Shown here piece by piece: positions 8,934 through 18,584 of a DNA stretch of 43,630 nt. A model generated the notes under the pieces. The model was given only the letters and a program-made list of their open reading frames with translations. It had not been told where the DNA came from and did no database searches. The first letter of the stretch is position 1. Every line of letters starts with the position of its first letter. The position numbers were made by a program, and so were the translations under genes. Source of the DNA: Acinetobacter lwoffii (lineage in GTDB: Bacteria; Pseudomonadota; Gammaproteobacteria; Pseudomonadales; Moraxellaceae); NCBI GenBank assembly GCA_013530545.1, contig SPVA01000094.1, forward strand, positions 1-43,630, read 5' to 3'.

Positions 8934-10127
8934 TCAAGTCTTAATTTCTATAAAGTTTACATTCGATTCAAATACTGCATTTAACTGCTGTAGCAAGTCC
9001 TCCCGATCTTGTAAGGCAGCTTTAATTCTTAAATAACTCATCCGGATATCATCCGGATATAAGTCGAGCAATTGCTGAGCTTGATCTGTATAGCCTGTGG
9101 CTTGCAACACATGCCATTTCGCAAAGCTTAAAATCGGTAATGCCGGATATTTGGCTTCCCAGTGCGAAATCTGTTGTGCAATCGCATCATAATCTGGATT
9201 TTGCCGCAATAACTGTTGCTGGAACCACAAATAAAAGACATCCTGATTAAATTGCTGTTCCATTAAATGAATCGCAAGCACTTCATGCTCGGCACTCATT
9301 TCTGGCATTCTAAATAATAATTTCAACCATAATAATTTGACCGAATATTCACGATCAAATATCTGAGGTTTTAAATCTAAATAACGTTGCTGTAAATAAA
9401 ATAAATCGTCCTGTGTGGCTTGGTCATAGGCCAGTAATAATTGTTCCAGCCATGATTTTTTTACTTCTTGGTCTAAATGCCCATATTGAGTCGAGCGTAA
9501 ATATAACCAAGGAAACTGCATGGCAAATACCCCCCACAATGCGACAAGGCGCTGCTCATAGGCTGTTTTAACCTGTATTAACCAAGGTGATAATTCATGC
9601 TGATTTAAAAACTCTAAATGGGTAAGTGCTTGTTCACCTTGCTGTTGTGATAAATAAATTTCAATCCGCTGTAATTCTGCCAATTCAAATGCCATCGGAT
9701 TGGACTGATTTAAAGCAGTTAATGCATGGGTATATTGCTGTTGCCCCCAAGATAAACGTGCATCAATAATATGCTTGAGTAAACCCGACTTGGTGAAAGA
9801 CTGCTGAATAAAATCCCGCTGATCCTGAGCAGCGTTTAATAACCAGATGACTGCCAATTGTTCATAAGGGTGCAAGCGGGAAAAACTAAAGACTGTTTCA
9901 GTTTTACGCTGTTCACGGCTGCGATACTGCTTGATCGCATACCAGATGCAATGCATCAAAAAACTTACACTGACCAAGGATGCGGCCAAAAACCAGAGGG
10001 TGGTTTGTAACTGCCACTCGCGCCAATACAGATAGACATAGCCAGCCCCATGTCCATAACTCAGGATACTCAGCACCGCAATGCCAAGTAAGCAGACAAA
10101 TAAATAGGCCAGCAGAATCTGTTTCAT
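8934..10127 (-). CDS. hemY: HemY-like membrane TPR protein
   Basis: HemY proteins are inner-membrane TPR proteins encoded at the end of hemCDXY operons; their exact role in heme metabolism is unresolved, and this is not the protoporphyrinogen oxidase also called HemY. The 397-residue protein has two N-terminal membrane helices (about 6-28 and 43-65) separated by YLYWREWQLQTTLW, then helical repeats to the end. The family's usual second segment YVLIRWRxW-like is recognisable but divergent. The start six bases after the hemX stop fits the operon spacing. Confidence 0.8.
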   Translation of the reverse strand: MKQILLAYLFVCLLGIAVLSILSYGHGAGYVYLYWREWQLQTTLWFLAASLVSVSFLMHCIWYAIKQYRSREQRKTETVFSFSRLHPYEQLAVIWLLNAAQDQRDFIQQSFTKSGLLKHIIDARLSWGQQQYTHALTALNQSNPMAFELAELQRIEIYLSQQQGEQALTHLEFLNQHELSPWLIQVKTAYEQRLVALWGVFAMQFPWLYLRSTQYGHLDQEVKKSWLEQLLLAYDQATQDDLFYLQQRYLDLKPQIFDREYSVKLLWLKLLFRMPEMSAEHEVLAIHLMEQQFNQDVFYLWFQQQLLRQNPDYDAIAQQISHWEAKYPALPILSFAKWHVLQATGYTDQAQQLLDLYPDDIRMSYLRIKAALQDREDLLQQLNAVFESNVNFIEIKT

Positions 10128-10133
10128 AAGCAA

Positions 10134-10973
10134 TTAGCCCACTAGGGTGCGTGTGTTTAATAATGGAATCGGAGTAATCGGGGTGGCCTTGATTTGATTC
10201 AATTGCTGAATCCATTTTTGGCTCTGTGCATCCGGCAATTGCTCCAAGACTTCAATCACGGCATTCAGTGCTTGCTGAAAAGCGACGGATTGGTCTTTTT
10301 GCAAGGTATTTTGTGCGATGAGCAAGCGCAACTGGGCCTCTTTCAGTACCAGATGCCGTTGCATCAAGACTGTACTTGGCTGATCTGCGGATTCAATTTG
10401 AATCCAGCGCTGCCAGAAAGAGCGTTGAGTTTCTGGACGCTGACGATGTGGTGTCTGAATTTCTTTTTCAATTTCAGCATCTATCTGCATCAGGAGTTCT
10501 TTTACTTTACTTTGCTGCACTAATCGGCTGTTCACGAATTTTTTCAGCATGTCCTGATCTTTTGCAATCACTTGCTGCAAACTGCTGACCAAAGCGGACG
10601 CCAGAACATAATCATCCAGCTCATTAGACAACTGATTTAATTTCTCTATCGCAGTGGCGTATTGTTGCTGTTGCAATGCAAACTCGATCAGATCCAGATG
10701 TTGCTGTACTAAGGCAATATCATTCTGCATTTCAGCCGTTATCGGCTCCCCTGCTGATGCTTTTGCTGCAGTGACTCCAGTCTTTTCCTGCTGAGCAGAA
10801 ATCTGACGCTTTAATGCCACGAACTGATCATTAAGCATGGCATTTTGCTGCTGTAACTGATTGATGCTCTGATTAAGTTCAGTCTGTGCTGTATTCAAAA
10901 CATGGAGGTCATAGCTAAGCTTGACCAGCCACGACAAACTTAAGATGAACAATACAATGAATAGTTTCTTCAT
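10134..10973 (-). CDS. hemX: HemX-like membrane-anchored coiled-coil protein
   Basis: HemX is a membrane protein encoded between hemD and hemY, once called uroporphyrinogen III C-methyltransferase but lacking the methylase fold. This 279-residue protein has one N-terminal membrane helix (about 3-22), a coiled coil rich in Gln/Leu/Asn (about 28-65), and a helical periplasmic domain. Its ATG overlaps the hemD stop by four bases (ATGA). Assignment rests on this architecture and position. It is shorter than E. coli HemX. Confidence 0.78.
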   Translation of the reverse strand: MKKLFIVLFILSLSWLVKLSYDLHVLNTAQTELNQSINQLQQQNAMLNDQFVALKRQISAQQEKTGVTAAKASAGEPITAEMQNDIALVQQHLDLIEFALQQQQYATAIEKLNQLSNELDDYVLASALVSSLQQVIAKDQDMLKKFVNSRLVQQSKVKELLMQIDAEIEKEIQTPHRQRPETQRSFWQRWIQIESADQPSTVLMQRHLVLKEAQLRLLIAQNTLQKDQSVAFQQALNAVIEVLEQLPDAQSQKWIQQLNQIKATPITPIPLLNTRTLVG

Positions 10974-11702
10974 GCGTTCCCTAGTATCAGCCTCATTTTC
11001 TGCAAGATCGTGTTTGCGTCTAAATCATCAATTTGTACGAATTGAAAACTTGCCTGATGCTGTTGTTGATATTCCCCAAGAATAGTAGCCAAACGTGGCC
11101 CCAAAACCAAATAACAGGCGTGCTGCATGAACTCTGCATCATTCTGCATAAGTACCAGCCAGTTTAACCAGCTTGCTTCACTGGTGATCAGAACTGCAAA
11201 ACGCTGCTGTGTCTTAAGCAGCGCCAAGTTCTCTGCCAAAATTATTGCCGTCGTTTCAGGACATTGCCGCCGGTACAAAATAAAGTTTAAAACTTTAATA
11301 TTGCTGGCACGTAAATGATCCATCATAAATTGACGACCACCTTCTCCGCGCCAGAAAGCTACATTCCGAAGTTTCGACCTCAGGCACATGACTATGAATG
11401 CCATAGTTCGCCAATGCCTGTTCAGTGGCTTTGCCCACTGCCACCCAATGCACCTGCGCCAAGACCGAGAGCTTAATACCTGCCTGTTGTAAATATTGCA
11501 TGCCAATCTGGGCAGCCGTCGGGCTGACCACCACAATAATCTGTACCTGTTCCAGCTGCTGATACAAACCAAACAGCTCATTGGAATAAGGCATGGCATG
11601 CAATTCGAGCAAGGGCAATTCTAAAACAGACACTTGCGCTGCCTGTAACTGTTGGGTCAAGCCTGCAGCACGATCACTGGGCCGGGTATTAATCAATAAC
11701 AT
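10970..11702 (-). pseudogene. hemD: Uroporphyrinogen-III synthase, frameshifted (probable small deletion)
   Basis: HemD closes hydroxymethylbilane into uroporphyrinogen III for heme and siroheme. The reading frame starts normally ([20 protein letters not shown]) and runs to VPEVETSE at residue 113, then shifts: the rest of the protein (NVAFWRGEGGRQFMMD to RLILGNA, about 131 residues) continues in another frame from about position 11365. The N-terminal frame instead reaches a stop after about 22 wrong residues. Compared with E. coli HemD, in which ISE and the RGNGGREL motif are separated by about 20 residues, the joined product lacks about 14 residues, so more than a one-base error is likely. 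Both ends keep their operon overlaps (TGATG with hemC, ATGA with hemX), which points to a recent event or an assembly error. Confidence 0.88.
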
Positions 11703-12625
11703 CAGTGTGAATAGAGTGCTTTCAACAAATCACCAGCACCTTGATCAAGCAAGTCTTTTGCCAGCTCTACACCCAATTGCTCTGCATCAACCGTTTTTCC
11801 AGTGTGCTGTGCCCGAAGTAAAACTGTTCCATCGATACTGCCAACACGACCTTCGATTGAAATCACACCCTCTTTGAGCGTGGCATAACCGGCAATCGGC
11901 ACCTGACAACCGCCTTCCAGATAGGCATTAAAGGCACGTTCGGCACGTACACACGCATCTGTATCTGCATGCAGGAGTGGCTGAATCAAGTCCAGCACTG
12001 CCTGATCATGAGTACGGCATTCCAAACCTAGCGCACCTTGACCCACGGCCGGCAGACTGACTTCAGGCGTCAGAGTATGACGAATGCGTTCTGCCAGACC
12101 CAAGCGTTTTAAACCGGCACTGGCCAGAATAATCGCATCATACTGACCAGCATCCAGTTTGGACAAGCGTGTGCCGACATTACCGCGTAAATCGATAATA
12201 TCCAGATCTGGACGCTGTTTTAAAATCTGGGTTTTACGGCGCAAGCTTGAGGTTCCGACTTTGGCGCCTTGTGGCAATTCTTCAAAACTAGTGTAGGTAT
12301 TCGACACAAAGGCATCTAAGGGATCTTCACGTTCACAGATCACTGCCAGACTCAGACCTTCGGGCAAGGCCATCGGGACATCTTTCATGGAATGCACAGC
12401 CAGATCTGCACGACCATCCAGTAAAGCGGCTTCTAATTCTTTTACAAACAGTCCTTTTCCACCAATTTTAGCCAGTGGTGTATCTAGAATTTTATCGCCC
12501 TGTGTAACAAAAGTGACTAACTCGACCTGCAAACCAGCGTGCAAATCTTGTAGGCGCGCACGGATGTGTTCCGCTTGCCAAAGCGCAAGTGGACTTTGTC
12601 GAGTTGCAATTTTTAGGGTCTTCAT
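11702..12625 (-). CDS. hemC: Porphobilinogen deaminase (hydroxymethylbilane synthase)
   Basis: HemC joins four porphobilinogens into hydroxymethylbilane. The 307-residue protein matches family length: [17 protein letters not shown] at the N-terminus, [48 protein letters not shown], and the dipyrromethane cofactor cysteine in [12 protein letters not shown] chose the internal ATG giving [10 protein letters not shown]; the open frame extends 21 codons upstream without support. It begins the heme operon and overlaps hemD by one base pair of start and stop (TGATG). Confidence 0.96.
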   Translation of the reverse strand: MKTLKIATRQSPLALWQAEHIRARLQDLHAGLQVELVTFVTQGDKILDTPLAKIGGKGLFVKELEAALLDGRADLAVHSMKDVPMALPEGLSLAVICEREDPLDAFVSNTYTSFEELPQGAKVGTSSLRRKTQILKQRPDLDIIDLRGNVGTRLSKLDAGQYDAIILASAGLKRLGLAERIRHTLTPEVSLPAVGQGALGLECRTHDQAVLDLIQPLLHADTDACVRAERAFNAYLEGGCQVPIAGYATLKEGVISIEGRVGSIDGTVLLRAQHTGKTVDAEQLGVELAKDLLDQGAGDLLKALYSH

Positions 12626-12733
12626 AAATTTCAATAACAGTAAATGAGAACAATAGTCTAAACTTAACCTGCTCACTTGAAAATGCAAGTGAATTTATAT
12701 AAGTTTCAACTCAATGCTCTCATTCATCCCCTG

Positions 12734-13474
12734 CTAAAGCTTTTGAATCCGATCTCGTAAAAACGGTAAATGTCGCCGACTAACCGCCAAACGATCGTCC
12801 AGCTCACGACAACGTACCTGATACTGACCAGAACTCACCACTTCCAGACCATCCAGATAATGCACCGAGATCAAGGCATTACGATGAATCCGGATAAACT
12901 GGTTCCCAAACTCCTGCTCTAACTCCTTTAAGGTTTCATCAATCAATACACTGCCGTTTTTATGACGCACAGTGACATATTTCTGATCCGCCAGAAAATA
13001 ATAGATATTTTCAACTGGCACCAATTCGACACCACGATAGGTCTTTGCCGCAATCTGCTGGCGGCTGATATTGATTTCGTCCATATTTTCTTTTTGTTTT
13101 AGTTGGCTCATTTGAGCTTGGGTAAGTTTAGTTAAGTGCTCTAAAACCTGTGCCAATTCCTGTTGCATCACCGGTTTAAGTAAGTAGCCTTCGGCATTTG
13201 ATTTAAATGCATCCAGCGCATGTTGGTCATAGGCCGTACAAAAGACAATGGCCGGCATTGGATCCAGTTGACGCAAATGTTGCGCACAAGCCAGTCCGTT
13301 CATTTCAGGCATTTGAATATCTAATAGGATGACATCGGGTTCGTATTGGTGAGCCAGATCAATCGCTTGACGGCCATGGCTTGCTGTCGCCACCACATCA
13401 TGCCCCAGTTGAGAGACCAAACGTGATAAACGCTCGACGGCCAAAGGCTCATCATCACAAATCAGGATGTCCAT
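12734..13474 (-). CDS. algR: LytTR-type response regulator (AlgR family)
   Basis: A two-domain response regulator of 246 residues: receiver domain (1 to about 115) with acidic pair DD at 7-8 and phospho-acceptor D52 in LLDIQMPEMNG, then a LytTR DNA-binding domain (about 145-245) with FIRIHRNALISVHYL. The ribosome site AAGGAGGAG is excellent. It lies 69 bases after algZ, its likely sensor. In Pseudomonas, AlgR controls alginate and type IV pilus functions; in Acinetobacter targets are likely twitching-related, which is inference. Confidence 0.92.
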   Translation of the reverse strand: MDILICDDEPLAVERLSRLVSQLGHDVVATASHGRQAIDLAHQYEPDVILLDIQMPEMNGLACAQHLRQLDPMPAIVFCTAYDQHALDAFKSNAEGYLLKPVMQQELAQVLEHLTKLTQAQMSQLKQKENMDEINISRQQIAAKTYRGVELVPVENIYYFLADQKYVTVRHKNGSVLIDETLKELEQEFGNQFIRIHRNALISVHYLDGLEVVSSGQYQVRCRELDDRLAVSRRHLPFLRDRIQKL

Positions 13475-13543
13475 TTCTCCTCCTTACCCAGTTAACATCA
13501 TCAGATGAATGATAAAGCTAACTGCGATTTCTTTGATTTATTT

Positions 13544-14698
13544 TTATTTATATTGATATCGCACTACCGTCGTAAACATCCCTTCGCCGGCAAAGGTTTG
13601 AAAAGTCACACTGGGTCCATAATAAGCTTGCAGACGCTGTCTGACATTTTCTATTGCAATACCATGTCCCTTTTTTAAAGTTTTATTATCCTGTGCATAA
13701 GGGTTCGTTATGATGATATTAATTTGATTTTGCAATATTTCAACCAATATGCTTATGGTACTCTTTGTAAGAATTTTTTCAACTCCATGGAAAATACTAT
13801 TTTCTAGCAAGGGTTGTAAAGTTAATAATGGAATTTGAACTTGTGAGTATAAGTCTTTGTTTTCTAACTTCCATTCGACCTGCAAACGCTCACCTAGACG
13901 GATCTGCTCAATCTCCAGATAGCGCTGGCACAGATCAATTTCCTCCTGCAGGCTGACCAGTTTTAATTCCTGAAAACTGGCACGAAATAACCGTGACAAA
14001 TTCAGCAGCATGTGCTCGGCTTTATCCGGATTGATACTGATCAGGCTGATCACACTGTTCATGCTGTTAAACAAAAAATGCGGCTGAATCCGTGCCTGCA
14101 TGGCCTGAATCCTAGCATTCAACTCACTATGCTGCTGCTGCTCCCATTGCTCACGCAAATAAAGATAGCGAAAACAGAAAGTTCCCAGCAAAATTCCCAG
14201 ACTTAAATGGAGTCCGACCCGATCCAGCGCAATCGCCAGGTTTAAATCCTGAAAATTAAAATTCTGTCCAAAATATATCAAGATATTCAGGTTCACCGTA
14301 GTGAGCAGTACAATTGCCTGTAACAGCAGAAATCCAGAAATCAAAGCCAGTTTGATTCCCATACGTTGAAAGGCTTGATGGAACAGCTCGACCAGTGCTG
14401 CAAAACATAACAGTACCCAGTTGATATACAGGATATATTGCAGCAGGTGCATTCCATTCAAAGCCTGCCAGGATTGCGCTTCTGCAAGCGCCAGAATCAT
14501 GGCCAGAATATTGCCGCCAGCAAACAGTTCCAGCAAATAGCGTAGATTGCCGATCTGGCTAAAAAAATAGGAATTTTGCGTCTGTTCGTTTATCGATGTA
14601 AAAGATTGAGCAGATGTGACTTCGGCAATGGGCTTTGAATTTGTTATACTCTTTTTCGTTCTACTGCTTTTAATCTGATTGAGCCGACATGACCACAT
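13544..14698 (-). CDS. algZ: Sensor histidine kinase (AlgZ/FimS family)
   Basis: An inner-membrane kinase of 384 residues, predicted to phosphorylate the adjacent AlgR. It has four hydrophobic segments (about 58-180), then the LytS/AlgZ-type His_kinase domain with the phospho-acceptor His207 in [11 protein letters not shown], and an ATPase region with [13 protein letters not shown] and [13 protein letters not shown]. The start chosen has GAGG nine bases upstream, and no ATG or GTG occurs in frame again before the first helix. This puts the first 10 bases of algZ inside the 5' end of the divergent argH gene. Confidence 0.9.
   Translation of the reverse strand: MWSCRLNQIKSSRTKKSITNSKPIAEVTSAQSFTSINEQTQNSYFFSQIGNLRYLLELFAGGNILAMILALAEAQSWQALNGMHLLQYILYINWVLLCFAALVELFHQAFQRMGIKLALISGFLLLQAIVLLTTVNLNILIYFGQNFNFQDLNLAIALDRVGLHLSLGILLGTFCFRYLYLREQWEQQQHSELNARIQAMQARIQPHFLFNSMNSVISLISINPDKAEHMLLNLSRLFRASFQELKLVSLQEEIDLCQRYLEIEQIRLGERLQVEWKLENKDLYSQVQIPLLTLQPLLENSIFHGVEKILTKSTISILVEILQNQINIIITNPYAQDNKTLKKGHGIAIENVRQRLQAYYGPSVTFQTFAGEGMFTTVVRYQYK
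14658..14672 (+). promoter_or_regulatory. Likely extended -10 region near the argH promoter
   Basis: TGTTATACT at about 14642-14650 is an extended -10 (TG-N-TATACT) on the plus strand, placing the transcript start at roughly 14658-14672 and about 20-30 bases ahead of the argH ATG. It lies inside the algZ coding region. No good -35 is visible. Confidence 0.45.
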
Positions 14699-16119
14699 CT
14701 TCTAATTCCTCTAATCCATCACACGCCCAGACTTCGGGTATGTGGGGCGGTCGTTTCTCTGAAGCGACTGATGCTTTTGTTGCTGAATTTACAGCATCTG
14801 TTCAATTTGACCAACGTTTTTATAAACAAGATATTGCAGGCTCGATTGCCCATGCAACCATGCTGGCAAAAGTGGGCGTACTGACCACGCAAGAACGCGA
14901 TGACATTATTGAAGGTCTGACAGCGATTCAAGCCGATATTGAAGCAGGCAACTTCGAATGGCGCATTGATTTAGAAGATGTACACATGAACATTGAGTCA
15001 CGCCTGACTCAGCGTATCGGCATTACCGGCAAAAAACTGCATACCGGCCGTAGCCGTAATGACCAGGTGGCGACAGATATCCGTCTTTATGTGCGCGATG
15101 AAATCGATGGCATCCTGGAATTACTGAAAAAATTACAAAAAGGGATTTTAAGTCTGGCAGCTAAAAACACCGACACCATCATGCCAGGCTTCACCCACTT
15201 GCAAACCGCTCAGCCAGTGACTTTTGGTCACCATTTAATGGCCTGGTTTGAAATGTTGGTACGTGATTCAGAGCGTCTGATTGATTGCCGTAAGCGTGTC
15301 AACCGTATGCCACTCGGTTCTGCTGCACTTGCGGGAACGACTTACCCGATTGAACGCGCCTATACCGCTGAACTGTTAGGTTTTGAAGCAGTTGCTGAAA
15401 ACTCTTTAGATGCAGTATCGGATCGTGATTTCGCAATTGAATTTAATGCCGCTGCATCTTTAATCATGATGCATTTATCACGTATGTCTGAAGAACTGAT
15501 TCTATGGACGTCTGCGCAATTCAAATTTGTGAATATTCCGGATCGTTTCTGTACTGGTTCTTCCATCATGCCGCAGAAGAAAAACCCGGATGTACCTGAA
15601 CTGGTACGTGGTAAAACCGGCCGTGTCTATGGCGATTTGATGAGTCTGCTGACTTTAATGAAAGGCCAGCCTCTAGCCTATAACAAAGACAATCAGGAAG
15701 ATAAAGAGCCATTGTTCGATGCGATCGATACAGTTCGTGGTTCATTGATGGCATTTGCCGACATGATTCCTGCACTGGTTCCAAACATTGCTGAAATGCG
15801 CGAAGCAGCGCTGCGTGGTTTCTCAACTGCGACTGACCTGGCAGATTACTTGGTGAAAAACGGCGTGGCATTCCGTGATGCGCACGAGATTGTAGGTAAA
15901 GCGGTTGCACTCGGTGTACAAGAATCTAAAGACCTGTCTGAATTGACACTCGAACAACTGCAACAGTTCTCTGACCTGATTCAGGCAGACGTATTTGAAA
16001 AAGCCTTAACCCTTGAAGCTTCGGTGAATGCCCGTAATCACATTGGTGGTACTGCACCTGCTCAGGTGGAAGCTGCGATTGCACGTGCTTACACTCGCCT
16101 AGAAAATCTTTACGCTTAA
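14689..16119 (+). CDS. argH: Argininosuccinate lyase
   Basis: ArgH splits argininosuccinate into arginine and fumarate, the last step of arginine synthesis. The 476-residue protein includes [20 protein letters not shown], the substrate-binding [13 protein letters not shown] stretch, the His of [13 protein letters not shown] [11 protein letters not shown], and the fumarase/lyase signature [12 protein letters not shown] at about 291-302. It is about 15-20 residues longer than enteric ArgH because of a Ser/Thr-rich N-terminal extension ([16 protein letters not shown]). yggX follows 11 bases downstream. Confidence 0.97.
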   Translation: MTTSSNSSNPSHAQTSGMWGGRFSEATDAFVAEFTASVQFDQRFYKQDIAGSIAHATMLAKVGVLTTQERDDIIEGLTAIQADIEAGNFEWRIDLEDVHMNIESRLTQRIGITGKKLHTGRSRNDQVATDIRLYVRDEIDGILELLKKLQKGILSLAAKNTDTIMPGFTHLQTAQPVTFGHHLMAWFEMLVRDSERLIDCRKRVNRMPLGSAALAGTTYPIERAYTAELLGFEAVAENSLDAVSDRDFAIEFNAAASLIMMHLSRMSEELILWTSAQFKFVNIPDRFCTGSSIMPQKKNPDVPELVRGKTGRVYGDLMSLLTLMKGQPLAYNKDNQEDKEPLFDAIDTVRGSLMAFADMIPALVPNIAEMREAALRGFSTATDLADYLVKNGVAFRDAHEIVGKAVALGVQESKDLSELTLEQLQQFSDLIQADVFEKALTLEASVNARNHIGGTAPAQVEAAIARAYTRLENLYA

Positions 16120-16130
16120 GGAAGACCGAT

Positions 16131-16400
16131 ATGTCTCGACAAGTATTTTGCCGTAAGTATCAACAAGAAATGGAAGGTTTAGACTTTGCTCCATTCCCGG
16201 GACCAAAGGGTCAGGAACTGTTTGACACCGTGTCTAAACAGGCTTGGCAGGAATGGCTAAAACACCAAACTACGCTGATTAATGAAAAGCGTTTGAATGT
16301 GTTTGAAGCAGATGCGAAAAAGTTTCTTGAAGAACAGCGTGAAAAGTTCTTTAACAATGATGCATCTCTGGAAAAAGCCGAAGGGCTGAAGCCTGAGTAA
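16131..16400 (+). CDS. yggX: Oxidative damage protection / Fe(II)-trafficking protein YggX
   Basis: A cytoplasmic 89-residue protein that shields iron-sulfur enzymes against oxidative damage. It has the family start [10 protein letters not shown] with Cys7, the conserved [13 protein letters not shown] stretch, and [14 protein letters not shown]. The ribosome site AAGGAAG precedes the ATG. The 11-base gap to argH suggests cotranscription; in enteric bacteria yggX pairs with mutY instead. Confidence 0.95.
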   Translation: MSRQVFCRKYQQEMEGLDFAPFPGPKGQELFDTVSKQAWQEWLKHQTTLINEKRLNVFEADAKKFLEEQREKFFNNDASLEKAEGLKPE

Positions 16401-16426
16401 TTTTTAAAGCGTTGCTTTAAAAATTA
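16398..16426 (+). repeat. 13-bp perfect inverted repeat at the yggX stop codon
   Basis: TAATTTTTAAAGC and GCTTTAAAAATTA are separated by three bases, and the left arm starts with the yggX stop codon. The hairpin is AT-rich and lacks a following U-run; the true terminator is the next hairpin. It may protect the mRNA 3' end. Confidence 0.6.
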
Positions 16427-16566
16427 CGCAAGACAAGCGCTGAAAGCGCGCGTAGGCTTTAATCTAAAAGAATCTCCAACTTTGGGGATTCTTTTTTTAT
16501 ACGTTGTTCTAAACATTACTCAAGACAAAGATGAAATCCGCGTAGGCATAAATCTTAAAAATCTCC
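16410..16566 (+). repeat. Two tandem copies of a 92-base intergenic module
   Basis: A 68-base segment at 16410-16477 recurs in diverged form at 16502-16566. Shared blocks are CGTTG, TAAA, ATTAC, CAAGACAA, GAAA, CGCGTAGGC, AATCT, AAA and AATCTCC, in order and at an offset of 92. Each copy ends in an AATCTCC arm that forms, or once formed, a terminator. It looks like a duplicated terminator module. Confidence 0.7.
16469..16498 (+). terminator. Terminator of argH-yggX
   Basis: The stem AGAATCTCCAA / TTGGGGATTCT (one G-U pair) is followed by seven T residues. It is the strong terminator of the plus-strand unit. Confidence 0.9.
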
Positions 16567-16935
16567 TATCCCAGGTTTTTTTTTGACTAATCTAGCAAAT
16601 CTTACTAACTAATACTTAGGGCACAAAAACAGCTTTTTACTTATCCTATTTCGTTTATCTAGTCAGCCACTATCCTGCTGAAAAACATTCAGATTTGTAT
16701 CAAAATAATGGATTGTAAAATCAATATACAGAGTGTTCACAAAACACAACATTCTGCTACAAGAAGCCACATGATTAAAAAAAACTGTCTCTCTATAATG
16801 AGCTCTAAGAAGATGAGATATCTTTGAATAACTATAATAATAAGCAACAAATACCCCGATTTTATCCCAGTTCTTCCCCCAAAGGCTGGGTATTTTTTTG
16901 CCTGTAATTTGCCGATTGGCTTGATAATTTAAGCG
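16567..16935. other. Gene-free intergenic stretch
   Basis: After the second repeat copy I see no gene I can support. An open frame on the minus strand at 16663-16938 has no ribosome site, no known motif and overlaps terminator-like sequence. A CCCAG/CTGGG hairpin with a T-run at about 16860-16900 (plus) may be a degenerate terminator. Confidence 0.6.
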
Positions 16936-16964
16936 CATAAAAAAAGCCCCCTTTCAAGGAGCTT
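16936..16964 (-). terminator. Terminator of pgsA
   Basis: On the minus strand AAGCTCCTT and AAGGGGGCTT pair (one G-U), followed by a long U-run, starting about 15 bases after the pgsA stop. Confidence 0.9.
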
Positions 16965-16979
16965 CTCTTTTCATTTCGA

Positions 16980-17579
16980 TTAAGGCTGTTTCAGATATGG
17001 CCAAGCCGCTTTCAGATAAATGAACATCGACCATAAGGTGAGTACCACTGCGGTGTATAGCAAGGCATACGCCAGCATTTCCAGCGGTGGCCAGTTCAGC
17101 AGGAATACTGTGATGGCGATCATCTGAAAAGCGGTTTTGTATTTACCCACTGTTGAAACCGCAACATTGGTCCGCGCACCGAGTTCTGCCATCCATTCAC
17201 GCAGGGCTGAAACGGTAATTTCACGCGAAATAATTACAATCGCAGCAAAAGCCATCGACATGGAAGGCTGCCATTGCACCAGCACAATCAGTGCAGCTGC
17301 GACCATCAATTTATCTGCAACTGGGTCGAGAAAACGTCCAAAAGCAGAAGTCTGGTTTAATGTACGTGCCAGATAGCCATCAAACCAGTCCGTTACTGCA
17401 GCCACCACAAAAATCGTGGTCAAAATAATATGCCGCGTCATGTCGGGGTTATGGGCATCAAAGCCCATTGCAGGTGGCCAGTAAGCCACCAATAAAAATA
17501 CCGGAATAAGAGCGATACGCGCCAAGGTCAAGATATTTGGAATATTCAGGATACGACCTGTAGTCATAGACACCGCCAA
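16980..17579 (-). CDS. pgsA: CDP-diacylglycerol--glycerol-3-phosphate phosphatidyltransferase
   Basis: PgsA makes phosphatidylglycerophosphate in the inner membrane, the committed step to PG and cardiolipin. The 199-residue protein has several membrane helices and the complete CDP-alcohol phosphotransferase motif D-x2-DG-x2-AR-x8-G-x3-D-x3-D (DWFDGYLARTLNQTSAFGRF continuing to LDPVADKL). I chose the TTG start because AGGGG sits five bases before it; an ATG four codons in (MTTGRILNIP) has no ribosome site at proper distance. It lies downstream of a thioesterase and uvrC on the same strand; uvrC-pgsA adjacency is common in proteobacteria. Confidence 0.94.
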   Translation of the reverse strand: MAVSMTTGRILNIPNILTLARIALIPVFLLVAYWPPAMGFDAHNPDMTRHIILTTIFVVAAVTDWFDGYLARTLNQTSAFGRFLDPVADKLMVAAALIVLVQWQPSMSMAFAAIVIISREITVSALREWMAELGARTNVAVSTVGKYKTAFQMIAITVFLLNWPPLEMLAYALLYTAVVLTLWSMFIYLKAAWPYLKQP

Positions 17580-17674
17580 TTGTTCCCCTCATGTACGATG
17601 AAAATGCACACTTTTTTAGAGGTTTGATCCATCATTAATAGGCTTCACTTTATACGAATTGACTTGCAGTGTCA

Positions 17675-18469
17675 CTAGGCAAACACCGTCACTGTTTGTC
17701 TTGCCATCGCAATCAGGCGATTTTCGGCATCCCAGAGATAGGCATGCTCCGTCGCATAACCATCCGCAGCATAGTCGGTAAATACTTTATATTTAAACCA
17801 ATCATGCAATTGATGTTGAACCGGATGCACATAGGTCACTGTCCAGGTCAGACTACTCGCAGGCGCCATGTTTTTAAACATCGGCAACACCCCAGGTGGC
17901 CAGATATCAAAAATAGCCATCAGGTCGGCGACCAGAAATTCACGGTTGCAATGCTTTTCGGGATGAAACCGGCACCAGCCACCAAAGTCCGGACGAGGAC
18001 TGGCACTACAAGGTAGATTGACATCCGCCCAGGCTACTTCGAAATGGTCATAACAGTCTGGCATACCATAACCCGCAGGAATCTGAAACAGCTGCTCTGG
18101 CGCAGCATAGTCGGGTGCCTGAACTTGTTGCTGTACCTGAATCTCTGAATCACGGGAAATACCAAAACTGGCAATCAGAATACTTTGCACCGCGTCGTCC
18201 TGCCATAAGCGCACTTCAATCGTGGTCACTGACTTGCCTTGCCGCAGGATTTCAGCCGTCAACCGTACTTTGGCTTGCTGAATCGGGCCGACAAAGGTCA
18301 CACTGCAACTGAGTAAATGCTTGGCCGGATCATTGATGTGAGTGACGGCTTTCTGCATCATCATCGCGGCAGCCAGACCACCATACAGAGTACGACCCTG
18401 TAACCATCCCTGTGGAAACTCTACCCATTCCTGTTCGGCAATTTGTGCATAAAGTGCATGCAAAGACAT
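17675..18469 (-). CDS. Thioesterase family protein (double hotdog)
   Basis: A 264-residue protein of the TesB-like / 4HBT_3 group. The N-terminal hotdog contains QGRTLYGGLAAAMMMQKA, the helix typical of these enzymes, followed by VTFVGPIQQAKVRLTAEILR; the C-terminal hotdog has the DLMAIFDIWPPGV and WTVTYVHPVQ segments. It should hydrolyse acyl-CoA thioesters in the cytoplasm; the substrate is unknown. It lies between uvrC and pgsA on the same strand with about 100-base gaps, so cotranscription is possible but not clear. Confidence 0.85.
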   Translation of the reverse strand: MSLHALYAQIAEQEWVEFPQGWLQGRTLYGGLAAAMMMQKAVTHINDPAKHLLSCSVTFVGPIQQAKVRLTAEILRQGKSVTTIEVRLWQDDAVQSILIASFGISRDSEIQVQQQVQAPDYAAPEQLFQIPAGYGMPDCYDHFEVAWADVNLPCSASPRPDFGGWCRFHPEKHCNREFLVADLMAIFDIWPPGVLPMFKNMAPASSLTWTVTYVHPVQHQLHDWFKYKVFTDYAADGYATEHAYLWDAENRLIAMARQTVTVFA

Positions 18470-18584
18470 GTTGATCCCTCAGTAAGTCTTGATGCTCAGT
18501 ATATTCGGCAAAATTCTTCAGGTTGTGAATGTCACGTGACCCAAGCGTCAATGCGCACTTTGGCCCTTGCATTTAAGCCACGCG

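Noticed and set aside
10970..11599. A separate 209-residue protein in the hemD region
   Set aside because: Its first part is out-of-frame hemD sequence; only the C-terminal part matches HemD, so it is treated as the second half of a broken hemD.
16663..16938. 91-residue minus-strand open frame in the gap before pgsA
   Set aside because: No ribosome site, no recognisable motif, and it overlaps terminator-like sequence; composition is not protein-like.
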